Origin: Rhodobacterales bacterium
Lineage (GTDB): Bacteria; Pseudomonadota; Alphaproteobacteria; Rhodobacterales; Rhodobacteraceae
Assembly: GCA_026400355.1 (NCBI GenBank)
Contig: JAPLPE010000012.1
Location: 37,420-101,419 of the forward strand
Length of the DNA: 64,000 bases
Direction of reading: 5' to 3'
Shown: piece after piece, positions 1-8,763 of the stretch
How the letters are laid out: every line of letters starts with the position of its first letter
How positions within the stretch are numbered: position 1 is the stretch's first letter
Position numbers and translations under genes: made by a program
The notes under the pieces: model-generated
What the model was told of the DNA's origin: nothing
Databases searched by the model: none
Seen by the model: only the letters and a program-made list of their open reading frames with translations

Positions 1-213
1 GCCCGTCACCCAGTTGAGGTAGCGTTCCGCCTTGGGCACGTCGAGGCCGAGTTCGGCGCGGAGGGCGGCCACGGTATCGGGCTTGGCATTCACGCCCAGC
101 ATGAAGGCTGCAGGATCGCCCGGGGCGACCTCGACCACCATGAAGATCACCAGACTCGCCACGATCAGGCTGATGAAAAGCGAAGCGATACGCCCTAGAA
201 TATAGGCGATCAT
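1..213 (-). CDS. ABC transporter permease, DppB/OppB type (partial, N-terminus only)
   Basis: The first 71 residues are present and the gene runs off the left edge. The start is an ATG at 213-211. The N-terminal membrane helix is followed by the APGDPAAFMLG segment and an ELGLD motif, which are usual in the first periplasmic part of DppB/OppB inner-membrane permeases of peptide-type importers. It lies just downstream of the substrate-binding protein gene on the same strand, so it is the next gene of that operon. The substrate cannot be read from this fragment; the adjacent deacylase gene suggests peptides or N-acylated amino acids. Confidence 0.85.
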   Translation of the reverse strand, partial: MIAYILGRIASLFISLIVASLVIFMVVEVAPGDPAAFMLGVNAKPDTVAALRAELGLDVPKAERYLNWVTG

Positions 214-259
214 GGGTTTTGGGCCCCCGGCCAAATGGGTGTGGCCGGGGTCATTGTCT

Positions 260-1744
260 TTACTGCTTCCAGCTGATGGCAGACAGATCGTTGGCGGCGA
301 CGGGCGCGTTTGCCCAGAGCCCCTGCACTTCGGCCTTAGCGACCGTCAGGGCGGCCAGCTGAAACAGGTAGCCGTTGACATAGTCATCCGCGATCATGCG
401 CTGGGCCGCCTGAACGAGTTCCGTCCGCTTGACCGGATCGGTCGTTGCAGTCAGTTCCGTCATGATGTCGCGGAACGGCTGGCTGTCATACTGGAAGTAG
501 TATTCCGGGTTGGCATATATCCCGATGTCGAACGGCTCAGTGTGGCTTACGATGGTCAGGCCATAGTTCTTGGACCCGAAGACCTCTTCCAGCCACTGCG
601 CCCATTCGACGTTGGTGATCTCGGTCTGGATCCCCACGGCGCGCAGTTGCGCCGCGATGATCTCGCCCCCGCGCCGGGCGTAAGAGGGCGGGGGGAGTTT
701 CATCGTGGTGGTGAACCCGTCAGGGAGGCCGGCCTCGGCCAGAAGCTGCTTGGACAGTTCGGGGTCGTAGTTCGACTGCGCCGTCAGGTCGATATAGTCG
801 GGGTTATGGGGCGCGAAATGCGTGCCGATGGGCGTGCCATAGCCGAACATGGCCCCGTCGATGATCGCCTGCCGGTCGATGGCATGGGCCACGGCCTGCC
901 GGACCAGCACATTGTCAAACGGAGCCTGCTTGTTGTTCATCGCGAGGATGGTTTCGCCTTCGGTCGATCCGACAAGCACCTGAAAGCGCGGGTCGGCTTC
1001 GAACTGCGGCAGGTTTTCGGGGGCGGGGAAGCCCGAGAAGACGTTGATATCGCCCGCCATCATGGCCGAGAAGGCTGCGGTCGGGTCCGGGATGAAACGG
1101 AAGGTCGCGGTTTCAAGCGCGGGGGCCGGGCCCCAGTAATCCGGATTGCGGGCCAGATCGACGCGGTCGCCCTGCACCCAGTTCACGAACCTGAACGGGC
1201 CGGTACCGACAGGGGCGGTCGCATTGGTCGCGGCCGTTTCGGGTCCCACGATCACCGCGTCACCCCAGGCCAGGTTGAACAGCAGCGCGCCATTGGGCTG
1301 GCTGAGGGTGATCTGCACGGTCAGCGGATCGACCACCGTCACATCGGCGATCTGGGCGAAGAGCTGCTTCTGCGCATTGGTCGAATCCTCGGCGCGCGCC
1401 CGGTCGAGCGAGAACTTGACGTCCTCGGCATCGAATGTCGTGCCGTCGTGGAACCTGACCCCGTCATGCAGCTTGAACGTATAGACCAGACCATCGTCGG
1501 AGATCGTCCAGCTTTCGGCCAGTTCCGGCTCGATCGAGCCGTCCGAGGCAAAGCGGGTCAGCCCTTCGAAGATGTTGAGATAGACGACCGAGTCGATGGC
1601 CTCTGCCGCGCCCCCGGTGGGATCAAGGTTGGGCGGCTCAAGCTGCATCGCGATCTTGATGTCGGTCTGCGCCTGTGCCGCGCCCATGCCCGCAAACAGG
1701 GCTATGATGCTGGCCGAGATCAGGTTCCTGCTGAAGTGAGTCAC
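260..1744 (-). CDS. ABC transporter substrate-binding protein, family 5 (peptide/nickel type)
   Basis: This 494-residue protein begins with a Sec signal peptide (cleavage probably after AQAQ near residue 26), so it acts in the periplasm. It has the family 5 solute-binding features: a LDPTGGAAEA/VVYLNIFEGLTRF N-terminal block, the LAESWTISDDG block with FKLHDGVRFHDG, and the VRQAVAHAIDRQAII block. Length is normal for DppA-like proteins. It sits 24 bp downstream of the M20 deacylase gene and upstream of a DppB-type permease gene, so the three probably form one transcript. The likely ligand is a short peptide or acylated amino acid that the M20 enzyme then cleaves, which is inference from context. 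Confidence 0.9.
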   Translation of the reverse strand: MTHFSRNLISASIIALFAGMGAAQAQTDIKIAMQLEPPNLDPTGGAAEAIDSVVYLNIFEGLTRFASDGSIEPELAESWTISDDGLVYTFKLHDGVRFHDGTTFDAEDVKFSLDRARAEDSTNAQKQLFAQIADVTVVDPLTVQITLSQPNGALLFNLAWGDAVIVGPETAATNATAPVGTGPFRFVNWVQGDRVDLARNPDYWGPAPALETATFRFIPDPTAAFSAMMAGDINVFSGFPAPENLPQFEADPRFQVLVGSTEGETILAMNNKQAPFDNVLVRQAVAHAIDRQAIIDGAMFGYGTPIGTHFAPHNPDYIDLTAQSNYDPELSKQLLAEAGLPDGFTTTMKLPPPSYARRGGEIIAAQLRAVGIQTEITNVEWAQWLEEVFGSKNYGLTIVSHTEPFDIGIYANPEYYFQYDSQPFRDIMTELTATTDPVKRTELVQAAQRMIADDYVNGYLFQLAALTVAKAEVQGLWANAPVAANDLSAISWKQ

Positions 1745-1768
1745 GTGGGTCTTCTCCCCTGTTGGTTG

Positions 1769-3088
1769 TCATTCCGCCTCTGGCCCAGAATCTGGCAGCA
1801 GAAGCGTCGCGAGCGAACGCGCCATCACCTCGGCGCTTTGCAGCATGTCGTCCACACCGACATATTCATCCGGCTTGTGCGCCAGTTCAAGGATTCCGGG
1901 GCCATAGGCCACGCAGTTCCGCAGTTTTCCGATGCGATCGATATGCTTCTGGTCGTAGGATCCGGGTGAGGCGACGAATTCAGCCTCTTTTCCCATGACC
2001 GCACGCACAGCCTGTGCCACGGTCCGCGCGACCGGCGCATCACGGTCCGTCATCGACGGAAGGACGTAGTTCAGTTCGCGCAGGGCATAGTCGAACTTTG
2101 GCCGGCTATCGCGCAGACCGTCAAGAATTGCTTCCACCTCGCCCCGGACATCCTCGATCCGTTCCTCGATCAGGAAACGGCGGTCGATGACGATGCGGCA
2201 GGAGTCTGGCACCAGATGCGAGGGCAGCGCGGTGGACCCGGACGGCTGTTCCGCCTGCCCGCCGTGGATCGAGTTGATGTTCATGGTTGAGGACCGCGCC
2301 CCTTCCGGCACGACCGGCATGTCGGTGCGGCGCGCGGCCATCGCGGGAAAAAGCGTATCCTCGAACCGTTCAAGCACCGCGCCCATATGGCGGATCGCGC
2401 TGTCGCCAAGGAAGGGCATGGAGCCATGGGCGATCTGGCCGAAGGTCTCGATCTCGGCCCACCAGCCGCCGCGGTGGCCAAGGCAGACGCGGTCCTTGTT
2501 CAGGGGTTCGGGGATAATGACGTGCTGCACCCGGGACGGGTTGAAATACCCCATCTGCGCCAGATGCGCCACCCCGCCATAGCCGCCCGATTCCTCATCT
2601 GCCGTACCGGAAATCTCGATTGCACCGGAATGGTTCGGAAAGGCCTCGATAAAGGCCTCGGCCGCGATGATCGACGCCGCAAGGCCGCCCTTCATGTCGC
2701 AGGCGCCCCGGCCATAAATCTTTCCGTCCTGCAAAGTCCCGCCAAAGGGGTCAAGGGTCCAGCCGTGACCCGCATCGACCACATCGGTATGGCTGTTGAA
2801 ATGGACGCAATCGCCGGTCCGGGCCCCGTCGCAGCGGGCGATGATGTTCCAGCGGGGATAGCGGTCACTGTCGCCGGGGGCCCCTTCGGCGCGAATTAAC
2901 TGCGTGGCAAACCCATGCGCGCGCAGGCGACGGTCAAGGTAGTCGCAGATCTCGCGGTAATTCTCGCCGGGCGGGTTCAGCGTCGGGATGCGGATCAGGT
3001 CCTGCGTCAGCGCGACCAGATCGTCACGCTTGGCCGCAATCCGGGCGGCAAGGGCGGTCATCTGGGCGCCTGTCGTGCCGTCTGCCAC
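1769..3088 (-). CDS. M20 family metallopeptidase / ArgE-DapE type deacylase
   Basis: A 439-residue protein of the ArgE/DapE/carboxypeptidase G2 family, which hydrolyses N-acyl amino acids or dipeptides with two zinc or cobalt ions in the cytoplasm. The expected metal ligands are visible: His100 in SHTDVVD, Asp131 in CDMKGG, the DEESGG acidic pair near residue 165, a Glu in IIPEPL, and the C-terminal His in LELAHKPDEY. I chose the GTG start at 3088-3086 because GGAGG lies five bases upstream; an ATG at 3061 is the alternative. The open frame continues upstream but without family similarity. It is the first gene of an operon with the peptide-type binding protein and permease. Confidence 0.87.
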   Translation of the reverse strand: MADGTTGAQMTALAARIAAKRDDLVALTQDLIRIPTLNPPGENYREICDYLDRRLRAHGFATQLIRAEGAPGDSDRYPRWNIIARCDGARTGDCVHFNSHTDVVDAGHGWTLDPFGGTLQDGKIYGRGACDMKGGLAASIIAAEAFIEAFPNHSGAIEISGTADEESGGYGGVAHLAQMGYFNPSRVQHVIIPEPLNKDRVCLGHRGGWWAEIETFGQIAHGSMPFLGDSAIRHMGAVLERFEDTLFPAMAARRTDMPVVPEGARSSTMNINSIHGGQAEQPSGSTALPSHLVPDSCRIVIDRRFLIEERIEDVRGEVEAILDGLRDSRPKFDYALRELNYVLPSMTDRDAPVARTVAQAVRAVMGKEAEFVASPGSYDQKHIDRIGKLRNCVAYGPGILELAHKPDEYVGVDDMLQSAEVMARSLATLLLPDSGPEAE

Positions 3089-3221
3089 ATCATCCTCCGT
3101 CCGGTCGTGTCGGATTGACAATAGCCGAATGGGGGCCTTTGTCTCCCCCTTTGGGATGGATTGAAGATGCGACGATCTGGCACTACGTGCTATCCTGCAA
3201 AGGGCCGGGAGGCGCAGCAAG

Positions 3222-3536
3222 ATGACCCGCGAACAGCGACGTCTCAAACGGCAGTTCGAATCGATCGAAAAGCTGCACCCGTCGCTGCAGGGCCCGGTGC
3301 GGTCGTTGCAGAACAACCGCTGGCGGCTGGTGCGTATCCCTCTGGGAATTCTGTTTATTCTCGGCGGTGTTCTTTCGATCCTGCCGTTCCTCGGGATCTG
3401 GATGTTGCCGCTGGGCTTTCTGCTGCTGGCCATTGATCTGCCGTTCCTGCAACCCACGGTGAACGCCATCGTGATCCGCAGCCGCAGGCGGATTGCCATC
3501 TGGCGGCGCTGGTGGCGCGAAAGGCGCAAGTCTTGA
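3222..3536 (+). CDS. Small membrane protein of unknown function
   Basis: A 104-residue protein with a basic, hydrophilic N-terminus (residues 1-35), a hydrophobic stretch that can form two membrane helices (about 37-75) and a strongly basic C-terminus rich in Arg and Trp. A good ribosome site (GGGAGG) lies eight bases before the ATG. It is divergent from the M20 deacylase gene. I do not recognise a function. The positive charges at both ends suggest that both termini stay in the cytoplasm. Confidence 0.75.
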   Translation: MTREQRRLKRQFESIEKLHPSLQGPVRSLQNNRWRLVRIPLGILFILGGVLSILPFLGIWMLPLGFLLLAIDLPFLQPTVNAIVIRSRRRIAIWRRWWRERRKS

Positions 3537-3628
3537 GGATCGTGCGTTGAAGCGCACCCTACGATAGACTTGCCGGTCGGGCCTTTGCCGTGATTGGGTA
3601 AGGGGTCCGCCAACCAAGGTCACAGCCC

Positions 3629-4537
3629 CTGTCCTTCACCCTGCGCCAGCTACAGTATTTCGTCGCCGTTGCCGAACATGGCTCGGTCAGTCTGGCTGCG
3701 CAGAAACTGTCGATCTCGCAGTCCGCAGTGACCGAAGCAGTCAAGGATCTCGAGGCCGACCTTGGCGTGCAGTTGTTCGAACGCCATGCGAGGGGGCTGG
3801 CCATCACGCATCGCGGCCATCAGTTCCTGCGCCATGCCAAGTCGATCCTGACCGAGGTGTCGGGCGCGCGACGGGCGCTGGAAAGCGACCGTCAGGCGGT
3901 GGCGGGGACGCTGCAGATCGGGGTGACCTCGCTCATGGCGGGTTACGTCATGTCGGACCTGCTCGCCAAATACCGGCGGGCAAATCCGCAGGTTCAGGTC
4001 ACGGCATTTGAGGATTCGGGGGAATATCTCGAACATCTGCTGATCGGGGGCGAACTTGACGTGGCTGTCATGGTCATCTCGAACCAGCGCAACAGCACGG
4101 CGCTGCAAACCGAGATTCTTGACGTCTCGCCTTTCAGGCTCTGGCTGCCGCTGGGGCACCGTCTGGCCGCAAAGGACGGGATATCGCTCGCCGATGTGAC
4201 GGCGGAACCGCTCATCATGCTCAACATCGATGAAATGGAGGAGGAGGCCACAAACCTCCTTTCTGCGCTGGGCACGCGGCCGAGGGTGGCGTTCCGCACA
4301 AGGTCGGTCGAGGCCGTGCGCAGTCTGGTGGCCACGGGTGCGGGGGTCGCTCTGCTCCCGGACCTCGTCTACCGGCCCTGGTCGCTGGAAGGGGACCGCA
4401 TCGAATCGCGCGATGTGTCGGGCGCGCTGCCGGTTGTGCGGGTGGGCGTCGTCTGGCGCAAGGGCGCACCGCTGACACCCGCTGCACAAGATTTCATCGC
4501 CATTTCGCAGGCTCAGCAGGGGTTGAGGCCCCGGTAG
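3629..4537 (+). CDS. LysR family transcriptional regulator, apparent CTG start
   Basis: A LysR-type regulator of 302 residues if translation begins at CTG 3629. The N-terminal winged helix-turn-helix is complete only with this start: LRQLQYFVAVAEHGS, the LSISQSAVTEAVKDLE recognition helix, and LFERHARG. The first in-frame ATG is at 3728, after the recognition helix, and would remove part of the DNA-binding domain. Between the in-frame stop at 3599-3601 and 3629 there is no ATG, GTG or TTG. AAGG at 3616-3619 lies nine bases before the CTG. The C-terminal substrate domain (about residues 90-300) is of normal length. The target is unknown; the ydcS cluster lies downstream in the same direction. 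Confidence 0.85.
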   Translation: MSFTLRQLQYFVAVAEHGSVSLAAQKLSISQSAVTEAVKDLEADLGVQLFERHARGLAITHRGHQFLRHAKSILTEVSGARRALESDRQAVAGTLQIGVTSLMAGYVMSDLLAKYRRANPQVQVTAFEDSGEYLEHLLIGGELDVAVMVISNQRNSTALQTEILDVSPFRLWLPLGHRLAAKDGISLADVTAEPLIMLNIDEMEEEATNLLSALGTRPRVAFRTRSVEAVRSLVATGAGVALLPDLVYRPWSLEGDRIESRDVSGALPVVRVGVVWRKGAPLTPAAQDFIAISQAQQGLRPR

Positions 4538-4633
4538 CGGGCACCGGATCAAACACGGGAACACAAGGACTTTTCCAGAAGTCTTGGCAGATTGCCTCGA
4601 GGAATTTTGCTCCGCAGCTGCAATCATGGCGTG

Positions 4634-4650
4634 TATCGGAGAAACCGATA
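4634..4650. promoter_or_regulatory. Palindrome upstream of ydcS, candidate operator
   Basis: TATCGG-agaaa-CCGATA is a perfect inverted repeat with six-base arms and a five-base centre. It lies about 107 bp before the ydcS start in the otherwise unassigned space between the LysR gene and the transporter operon. The size and symmetry fit a dimeric regulator site. Which regulator binds is not visible. Confidence 0.4.
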
Positions 4651-4756
4651 GCTCCCTTCTGTCGATTGAATTTGCGAATTGTAGCAGTCCCCGTCACGGT
4701 GAGTTGAATAAAAACGGCGGCCAGCGCCATCATTCCGAACATGGGAGAGACGTAAC

Positions 4757-5917
4757 ATGACTTGCCTGAAACATACTGCCTCGTTGCTGGGGATAATTTC
4801 GATGCTGGGGGCTACGGCGGCCTCTGCGCAAATGACGGAAATCGGCGCAGGCGAAGGGGAACTTTCGATCGTGGCCTGGGCCGGCTATGTCGAACGCGGC
4901 GAAACCGACCCCGCCTTTGACTGGGTGACCAAGTTCGAAGCGGCGACTGGCTGCATGGTTTCGGTCAAGACAGCCAACACCTCGGACGAGATGGTGGCCC
5001 TGATGAACGAAGGCGGCTTTGACCTTGTAACCGCATCGGGCGACGCTTCGCTGCGTCTGATCGCCGGTGGCCGCGTGCAGCCGATAAACGTCGATCTGAT
5101 CCCGTCCTGGGGCACCGTCGATGACCGTCTCAAGTCCGCCGGTTGGCACACGGTCGATGGCGTCCACTACGGCGTGCCCTACATGTGGGGGCCGAACGTG
5201 CTGATGTACAACACCGAAGTCTTCCCCGAAGCGCCCACCTCGTGGAACGTCGTGTTCGAAGAACAGACCCTGCCCGATGGCCAGTCGAACAAGGGCCGCG
5301 TTCAGGCCTATGACGGCCCGATCCATGTCGCCGATGCCGCGCAATACCTGATGTTCCACAAGCCGGAACTCGGCATCACCTCGCCCTACGAACTGAACGA
5401 GGAACAGTATGCCGCCGCACTGGAACTGCTGCGCGGGCAGCGGACTATCGTCAGCCGCTATTGGCACGATGCCTTCATCCAGATCGATGACTTCACCAAC
5501 GAAGGTGTGGTGGCCTCCGGGTCATGGCCGTTCCAGGTGAACCTGCTCAAGGCCGCAGGCGTTCCCGTCGCCTCGACCATTCCGCAGGAAGGCGCCACGG
5601 GCTGGGCCGATACAACGATGCTGCACGTTGACAGCGAACACCCCAACTGCGCCTACATGTGGTTCGAACATCAACTGTCGTCGAACCTGCAGGCCGACCT
5701 GTCAGTCTGGTTCGGGGCCAACCCCTCGGTTCCTGCCGCATGCACTGACGGGCGCGGGATGCAGACGGCCGAAGGCTGCACGGCCAACGGACTTGACGAT
5801 TTCGACAAGATCCGTTTCTGGACGACCCCCGTTGCGGATTGTTCGCAGGGCGATGACACCTGCATCCCCTACTACCGCTGGGTGTCTGACTATGTCGGCG
5901 TGATCGGCGGGCGGTAA
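4757..5917 (+). CDS. ydcS: Putrescine-type ABC transporter substrate-binding protein YdcS
   Basis: This 386-residue protein has a signal peptide (about residues 1-25, ending ASAQ) and is a periplasmic binding protein of the PotD/PotF class. From memory of E. coli YdcS, it shares long blocks such as TSDEMV.LM, DLVTASGDASLRLI, VQPIN, SNKGRVQAYDGPI and NEGVVAS, and it ends in the same IGGR. The start has a strong ribosome site (GGGAGAG). It heads a cluster in the same order as ydcSTUV-patD of E. coli, so the ligand is probably putrescine or a related polyamine. A strong hairpin follows the gene before ydcT. Confidence 0.93.
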   Translation: MTCLKHTASLLGIISMLGATAASAQMTEIGAGEGELSIVAWAGYVERGETDPAFDWVTKFEAATGCMVSVKTANTSDEMVALMNEGGFDLVTASGDASLRLIAGGRVQPINVDLIPSWGTVDDRLKSAGWHTVDGVHYGVPYMWGPNVLMYNTEVFPEAPTSWNVVFEEQTLPDGQSNKGRVQAYDGPIHVADAAQYLMFHKPELGITSPYELNEEQYAAALELLRGQRTIVSRYWHDAFIQIDDFTNEGVVASGSWPFQVNLLKAAGVPVASTIPQEGATGWADTTMLHVDSEHPNCAYMWFEHQLSSNLQADLSVWFGANPSVPAACTDGRGMQTAEGCTANGLDDFDKIRFWTTPVADCSQGDDTCIPYYRWVSDYVGVIGGR

Positions 5918-5931
5918 GCTTCCGACTTGCG

Positions 5932-5969
5932 CAGGTTTCACCCGCCCGGTTCAGGGCGGGTGAGACCTG
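5932..5969 (+). promoter_or_regulatory. Stem-loop between ydcS and ydcT
   Basis: A 16-bp stem (CAGGTTTCACCCGCCC pairing with GGGCGGGTGAGACCTG, one G-U pair) encloses a six-base loop. No T-run follows, so it is probably not a full terminator. Hairpins in this position, after the binding-protein gene of ABC operons, often protect the upstream message and raise the ratio of binding protein to membrane parts. That role is inferred from position. Confidence 0.65.
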
Positions 5970-6002
5970 GATGTTTCCCTTTCCCCAAATCCCCCGGGTC
6001 CC

Positions 6003-6977
6003 ATGACCGTTGCCGTTTCCTTTTCCGGCGTCACACGCCATTTCGGAACTGTCCGCGCCGTGGATGGGGTCGACCTTGACATTGCCGAGGGCGAATTCTT
6101 TGCCATGCTTGGGCCGTCCGGTTCGGGCAAGACAACCTGTCTGCGGCTGATCGCGGGGTTTGAACAGCCGACCGGCGGGGATATCCGCCTGTTTGGCCAG
6201 TCGGTGCGCGATGTGCCTCCTTACCGGCGGGCCGTGAATACCGTGTTTCAGGACTATGCCCTGTTCCCGCATCTCAACGTTCTCGACAACGTGGCCTATG
6301 GCCTGATGATCGCTGGCAAGGGCAAGACGGAACGCTACCGCGAATCCGAAGCCGCTCTCGATCTGGTGGCCTTGCCGGGCTATGGCGGCCGCAAGCCGTC
6401 CGAGCTTTCGGGCGGCCAAAGGCAGCGGGTGGCTCTCGCCCGGGCGCTTGTGAACAAACCGCGCGTCCTTCTGCTTGATGAACCTCTGGGCGCACTGGAT
6501 CTCAAGCTGCGCGAACAGATGCAGGAAGAACTCAAGTCCCTGCAGCGCCAGCTTTGCATCACCTTTGTCTTTGTGACCCATGATCAGGGCGAGGCGCTGT
6601 CGATGGCCGACAGGGTCGCGGTCTTCAATCAGGGCCGGATCGTGCAGGTGGGCTCGCCCGAGGACATCTACTACCGGCCCGAAGTGCCCTTCGTCGCCGA
6701 TTTCGTAGGCTCGTCAAACATCCTTCCGCCCATCCTGACGGGCCTGTCCGCACTCGCCGCAATCCGGCCCGAGGCGCTGCGGTTGACCGATACGGGCACG
6801 CCCGCGACTGTGACGGCGGTCAACTTTCTGGGGGCCGCCACGCGGGTAGCGCTGGACGCCAACGGCTCGCGGATGACGGCGCTGCTGCCCAAGGGGGCCG
6901 TGCGCCCGACCGTCGGCGCCAGCGTGAAGGTTTCCTGGGACGCTGCCGATCTGCATCAGATGAAAGGCGGGGCATGA
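6003..6977 (+). CDS. ydcT: Polyamine-type ABC transporter ATP-binding protein YdcT
   Basis: A 324-residue ATPase of the PotA/MalK class. Walker A is GPSGSGKTT at residues 37-45. The signature LSGGQRQRVALARAL, Walker B LLLDEPLGALD and the switch His in FVTHDQGEA are all intact. A C-terminal TOBE-like domain (about residues 240-320, including AAIRPEALRLT) follows. The last four bases overlap the next gene (ATGA), which shows translational coupling to ydcU. It powers the importer formed with YdcS, YdcU and YdcV. Confidence 0.93.
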   Translation: MTVAVSFSGVTRHFGTVRAVDGVDLDIAEGEFFAMLGPSGSGKTTCLRLIAGFEQPTGGDIRLFGQSVRDVPPYRRAVNTVFQDYALFPHLNVLDNVAYGLMIAGKGKTERYRESEAALDLVALPGYGGRKPSELSGGQRQRVALARALVNKPRVLLLDEPLGALDLKLREQMQEELKSLQRQLCITFVFVTHDQGEALSMADRVAVFNQGRIVQVGSPEDIYYRPEVPFVADFVGSSNILPPILTGLSALAAIRPEALRLTDTGTPATVTAVNFLGAATRVALDANGSRMTALLPKGAVRPTVGASVKVSWDAADLHQMKGGA

Positions 6978-7897
6978 CCACCGCACCGGGCCTTGGCGGG
7001 CGGATTTCAGACCGGCTCTGGCGAAGTCCGGGGCTTGTGGTCTTTCTTCTGCTGACACCGCCCGCCCTGTGGCTGGGCGTGATCTATCTTGGCTCGCTCT
7101 TTGCGCTGCTGGCGCAATCGTTCTTCTCCATCGACGAATTTTCGGGGATGGTGAACCGCGAATTCACGCTGAAAACCTATGCCGAACTGTTCACGCCAAC
7201 CAATCTGGATATCATTCTGCGGACAGTTGTCATGGCGACACTGGTCACGATTGCCAGCGCCATCATCGCCTTTCCCATCGCCTACTACGCCGCCCGCTAT
7301 GCCAAGGGCCGCTGGAAAGCCGTATTCTACCTCGGCATCATGCTTCCCCTGTGGTCCAGCTATCTGGTCAAGGTCTATTCCTGGAAGCTGATCCTCGCAA
7401 AGGAAGGCATCATCAGCTGGTTCTTTGAAGTCCTGCACCTGACGTGGCTGCTCGACGCCTTTCTTGCGATCCCGGTCATCGGCGGCAACTCCCTCTCGGT
7501 CAGCCCCACGGGCACGTTCATCGTCTTCGTCTATGTCTGGCTGCCATTCATGATCCTGCCGATCCAGGCGGCACTCGAACGTGTGCCGACGTCGATGATC
7601 GAGGCGTCAGGCGATCTGGGCGCGGCCCCGGGCCAGACGTTTCGTCATGTGCTTCTGCCGTTGGCCCTGCCGGGCGTCATTGCAGGATCGATCTTTACCT
7701 TCTCGCTGACGCTGGGCGATTACATCATCCCGCAGATCGTCGGCACCTCGGCCCGGTTTATCGGACTTGCCGTCTATCAGTATCAGGGGACGGCGGGGAA
7801 CATTCCGCTTGCTGCGGCCTTTGCCGTGGTCCCGATTGTCATCATGGGCTTCTACCTGTGGTGGGCCAAACGGCGGGGGGCCTTCGATGCGCTCTGA
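6974..7897 (+). CDS. ydcU: Polyamine-type ABC transporter permease YdcU
   Basis: A 307-residue inner-membrane permease of the PotB type with about six membrane helices. The EAA loop that contacts the ATPase is visible as [25 protein letters not shown] (EAS...G...) in the last third. It overlaps ydcT by four bases and ydcV by eleven bases, so the transporter genes are translationally coupled. Confidence 0.92.
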   Translation: MTTAPGLGGRISDRLWRSPGLVVFLLLTPPALWLGVIYLGSLFALLAQSFFSIDEFSGMVNREFTLKTYAELFTPTNLDIILRTVVMATLVTIASAIIAFPIAYYAARYAKGRWKAVFYLGIMLPLWSSYLVKVYSWKLILAKEGIISWFFEVLHLTWLLDAFLAIPVIGGNSLSVSPTGTFIVFVYVWLPFMILPIQAALERVPTSMIEASGDLGAAPGQTFRHVLLPLALPGVIAGSIFTFSLTLGDYIIPQIVGTSARFIGLAVYQYQGTAGNIPLAAAFAVVPIVIMGFYLWWAKRRGAFDAL

Positions 7898-8693
7898 ACA
7901 GGCCCCCTTATTCCTGCGGGTTGCGGCCATGGGCGGGCTGTTGTTTCTGCATGTGCCGCTTCTCCTCATCTTCGTCTATGCCTTCACCACCGAGGACAAA
8001 TCGTTCCAGTGGCCGCCGCCCGGCTTCACGCTGAAATGGTTCGCCGCCGCATGGGAACGCCCCGATATCTGGGAGGCGCTATCGCTCTCGCTCCGTGTGG
8101 CCACGATCGCTACGCTGATCGCGCTGGTTCTTGGCACGCTCTGCGCCGCCGCTGTCAGCCGGTCCAGGTTCTTTGGCCGCGAGGTGATTTCGCTTCTCGT
8201 CATTCTCCCCATCGCTCTCCCGGGGATCATCACAGGCATCTCGCTCCGCTCGGCCTTCAACCTCGCTGACATTCCGTTCAGTTTCTGGACCATCGTTCTG
8301 GGCCACGCGACGTTCTGCGTTGTCGTTGTCTATAACAACGCCGTGGCCCGGTTCCGCCGCACCTCCGGTTCACTGGTCGAGGCGTCGATGGACCTTGGCG
8401 CCAACAGCTTTCAGACCTTCCGCCATGTGATCCTGCCAAATATCGCGACGGCGCTTCTGGCAGGCGGGATGCTGGCCTTTGCCCTGTCCTTTGACGAGGT
8501 GATCGTGACCACCTTCACCGCTGGTCAACAGGCCACCTTGCCGATCTGGATGCTCGAAGAACTCGTCCGGCCCCGCGAACGGCCGGTGACGAACGTGGTG
8601 GCGATGGTCGTCGTCCTTGTCACCTTCCTGCCCATTCTGGGCGCCTATTACCTGACCCGCGGGACCGACACGGTCGCGGGAAGCGGAAAATGA
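7887..8693 (+). CDS. ydcV: Polyamine-type ABC transporter permease YdcV
   Basis: A 268-residue PotC-type permease that pairs with YdcU. I start it at the ATG 7887, inside the end of ydcU, because this gives a normal short cytoplasmic N-terminus before the first helix; the open frame itself extends further upstream without similarity. The EAA loop is present as [20 protein letters not shown]. The gene for the aldehyde dehydrogenase follows after about 70 bp with its own good ribosome site. Confidence 0.92.
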   Translation: MRSEQAPLFLRVAAMGGLLFLHVPLLLIFVYAFTTEDKSFQWPPPGFTLKWFAAAWERPDIWEALSLSLRVATIATLIALVLGTLCAAAVSRSRFFGREVISLLVILPIALPGIITGISLRSAFNLADIPFSFWTIVLGHATFCVVVVYNNAVARFRRTSGSLVEASMDLGANSFQTFRHVILPNIATALLAGGMLAFALSFDEVIVTTFTAGQQATLPIWMLEELVRPRERPVTNVVAMVVVLVTFLPILGAYYLTRGTDTVAGSGK

Positions 8694-8763
8694 TGAAAGC
8701 ATTTCAGGAAAAGATGGACACCGGCTTTTCCGCCCGAAATGCGACTGAAAGTAGGAGAAAACC

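Noticed and set aside
212..1969. A 585-codon open frame on + opposite the binding-protein and M20 genes
   Set aside because: It is the antisense shadow of two well-supported genes in GC-rich DNA. Its sequence has no domain and is rich in Arg, Gly, His and Asp as such shadows are.
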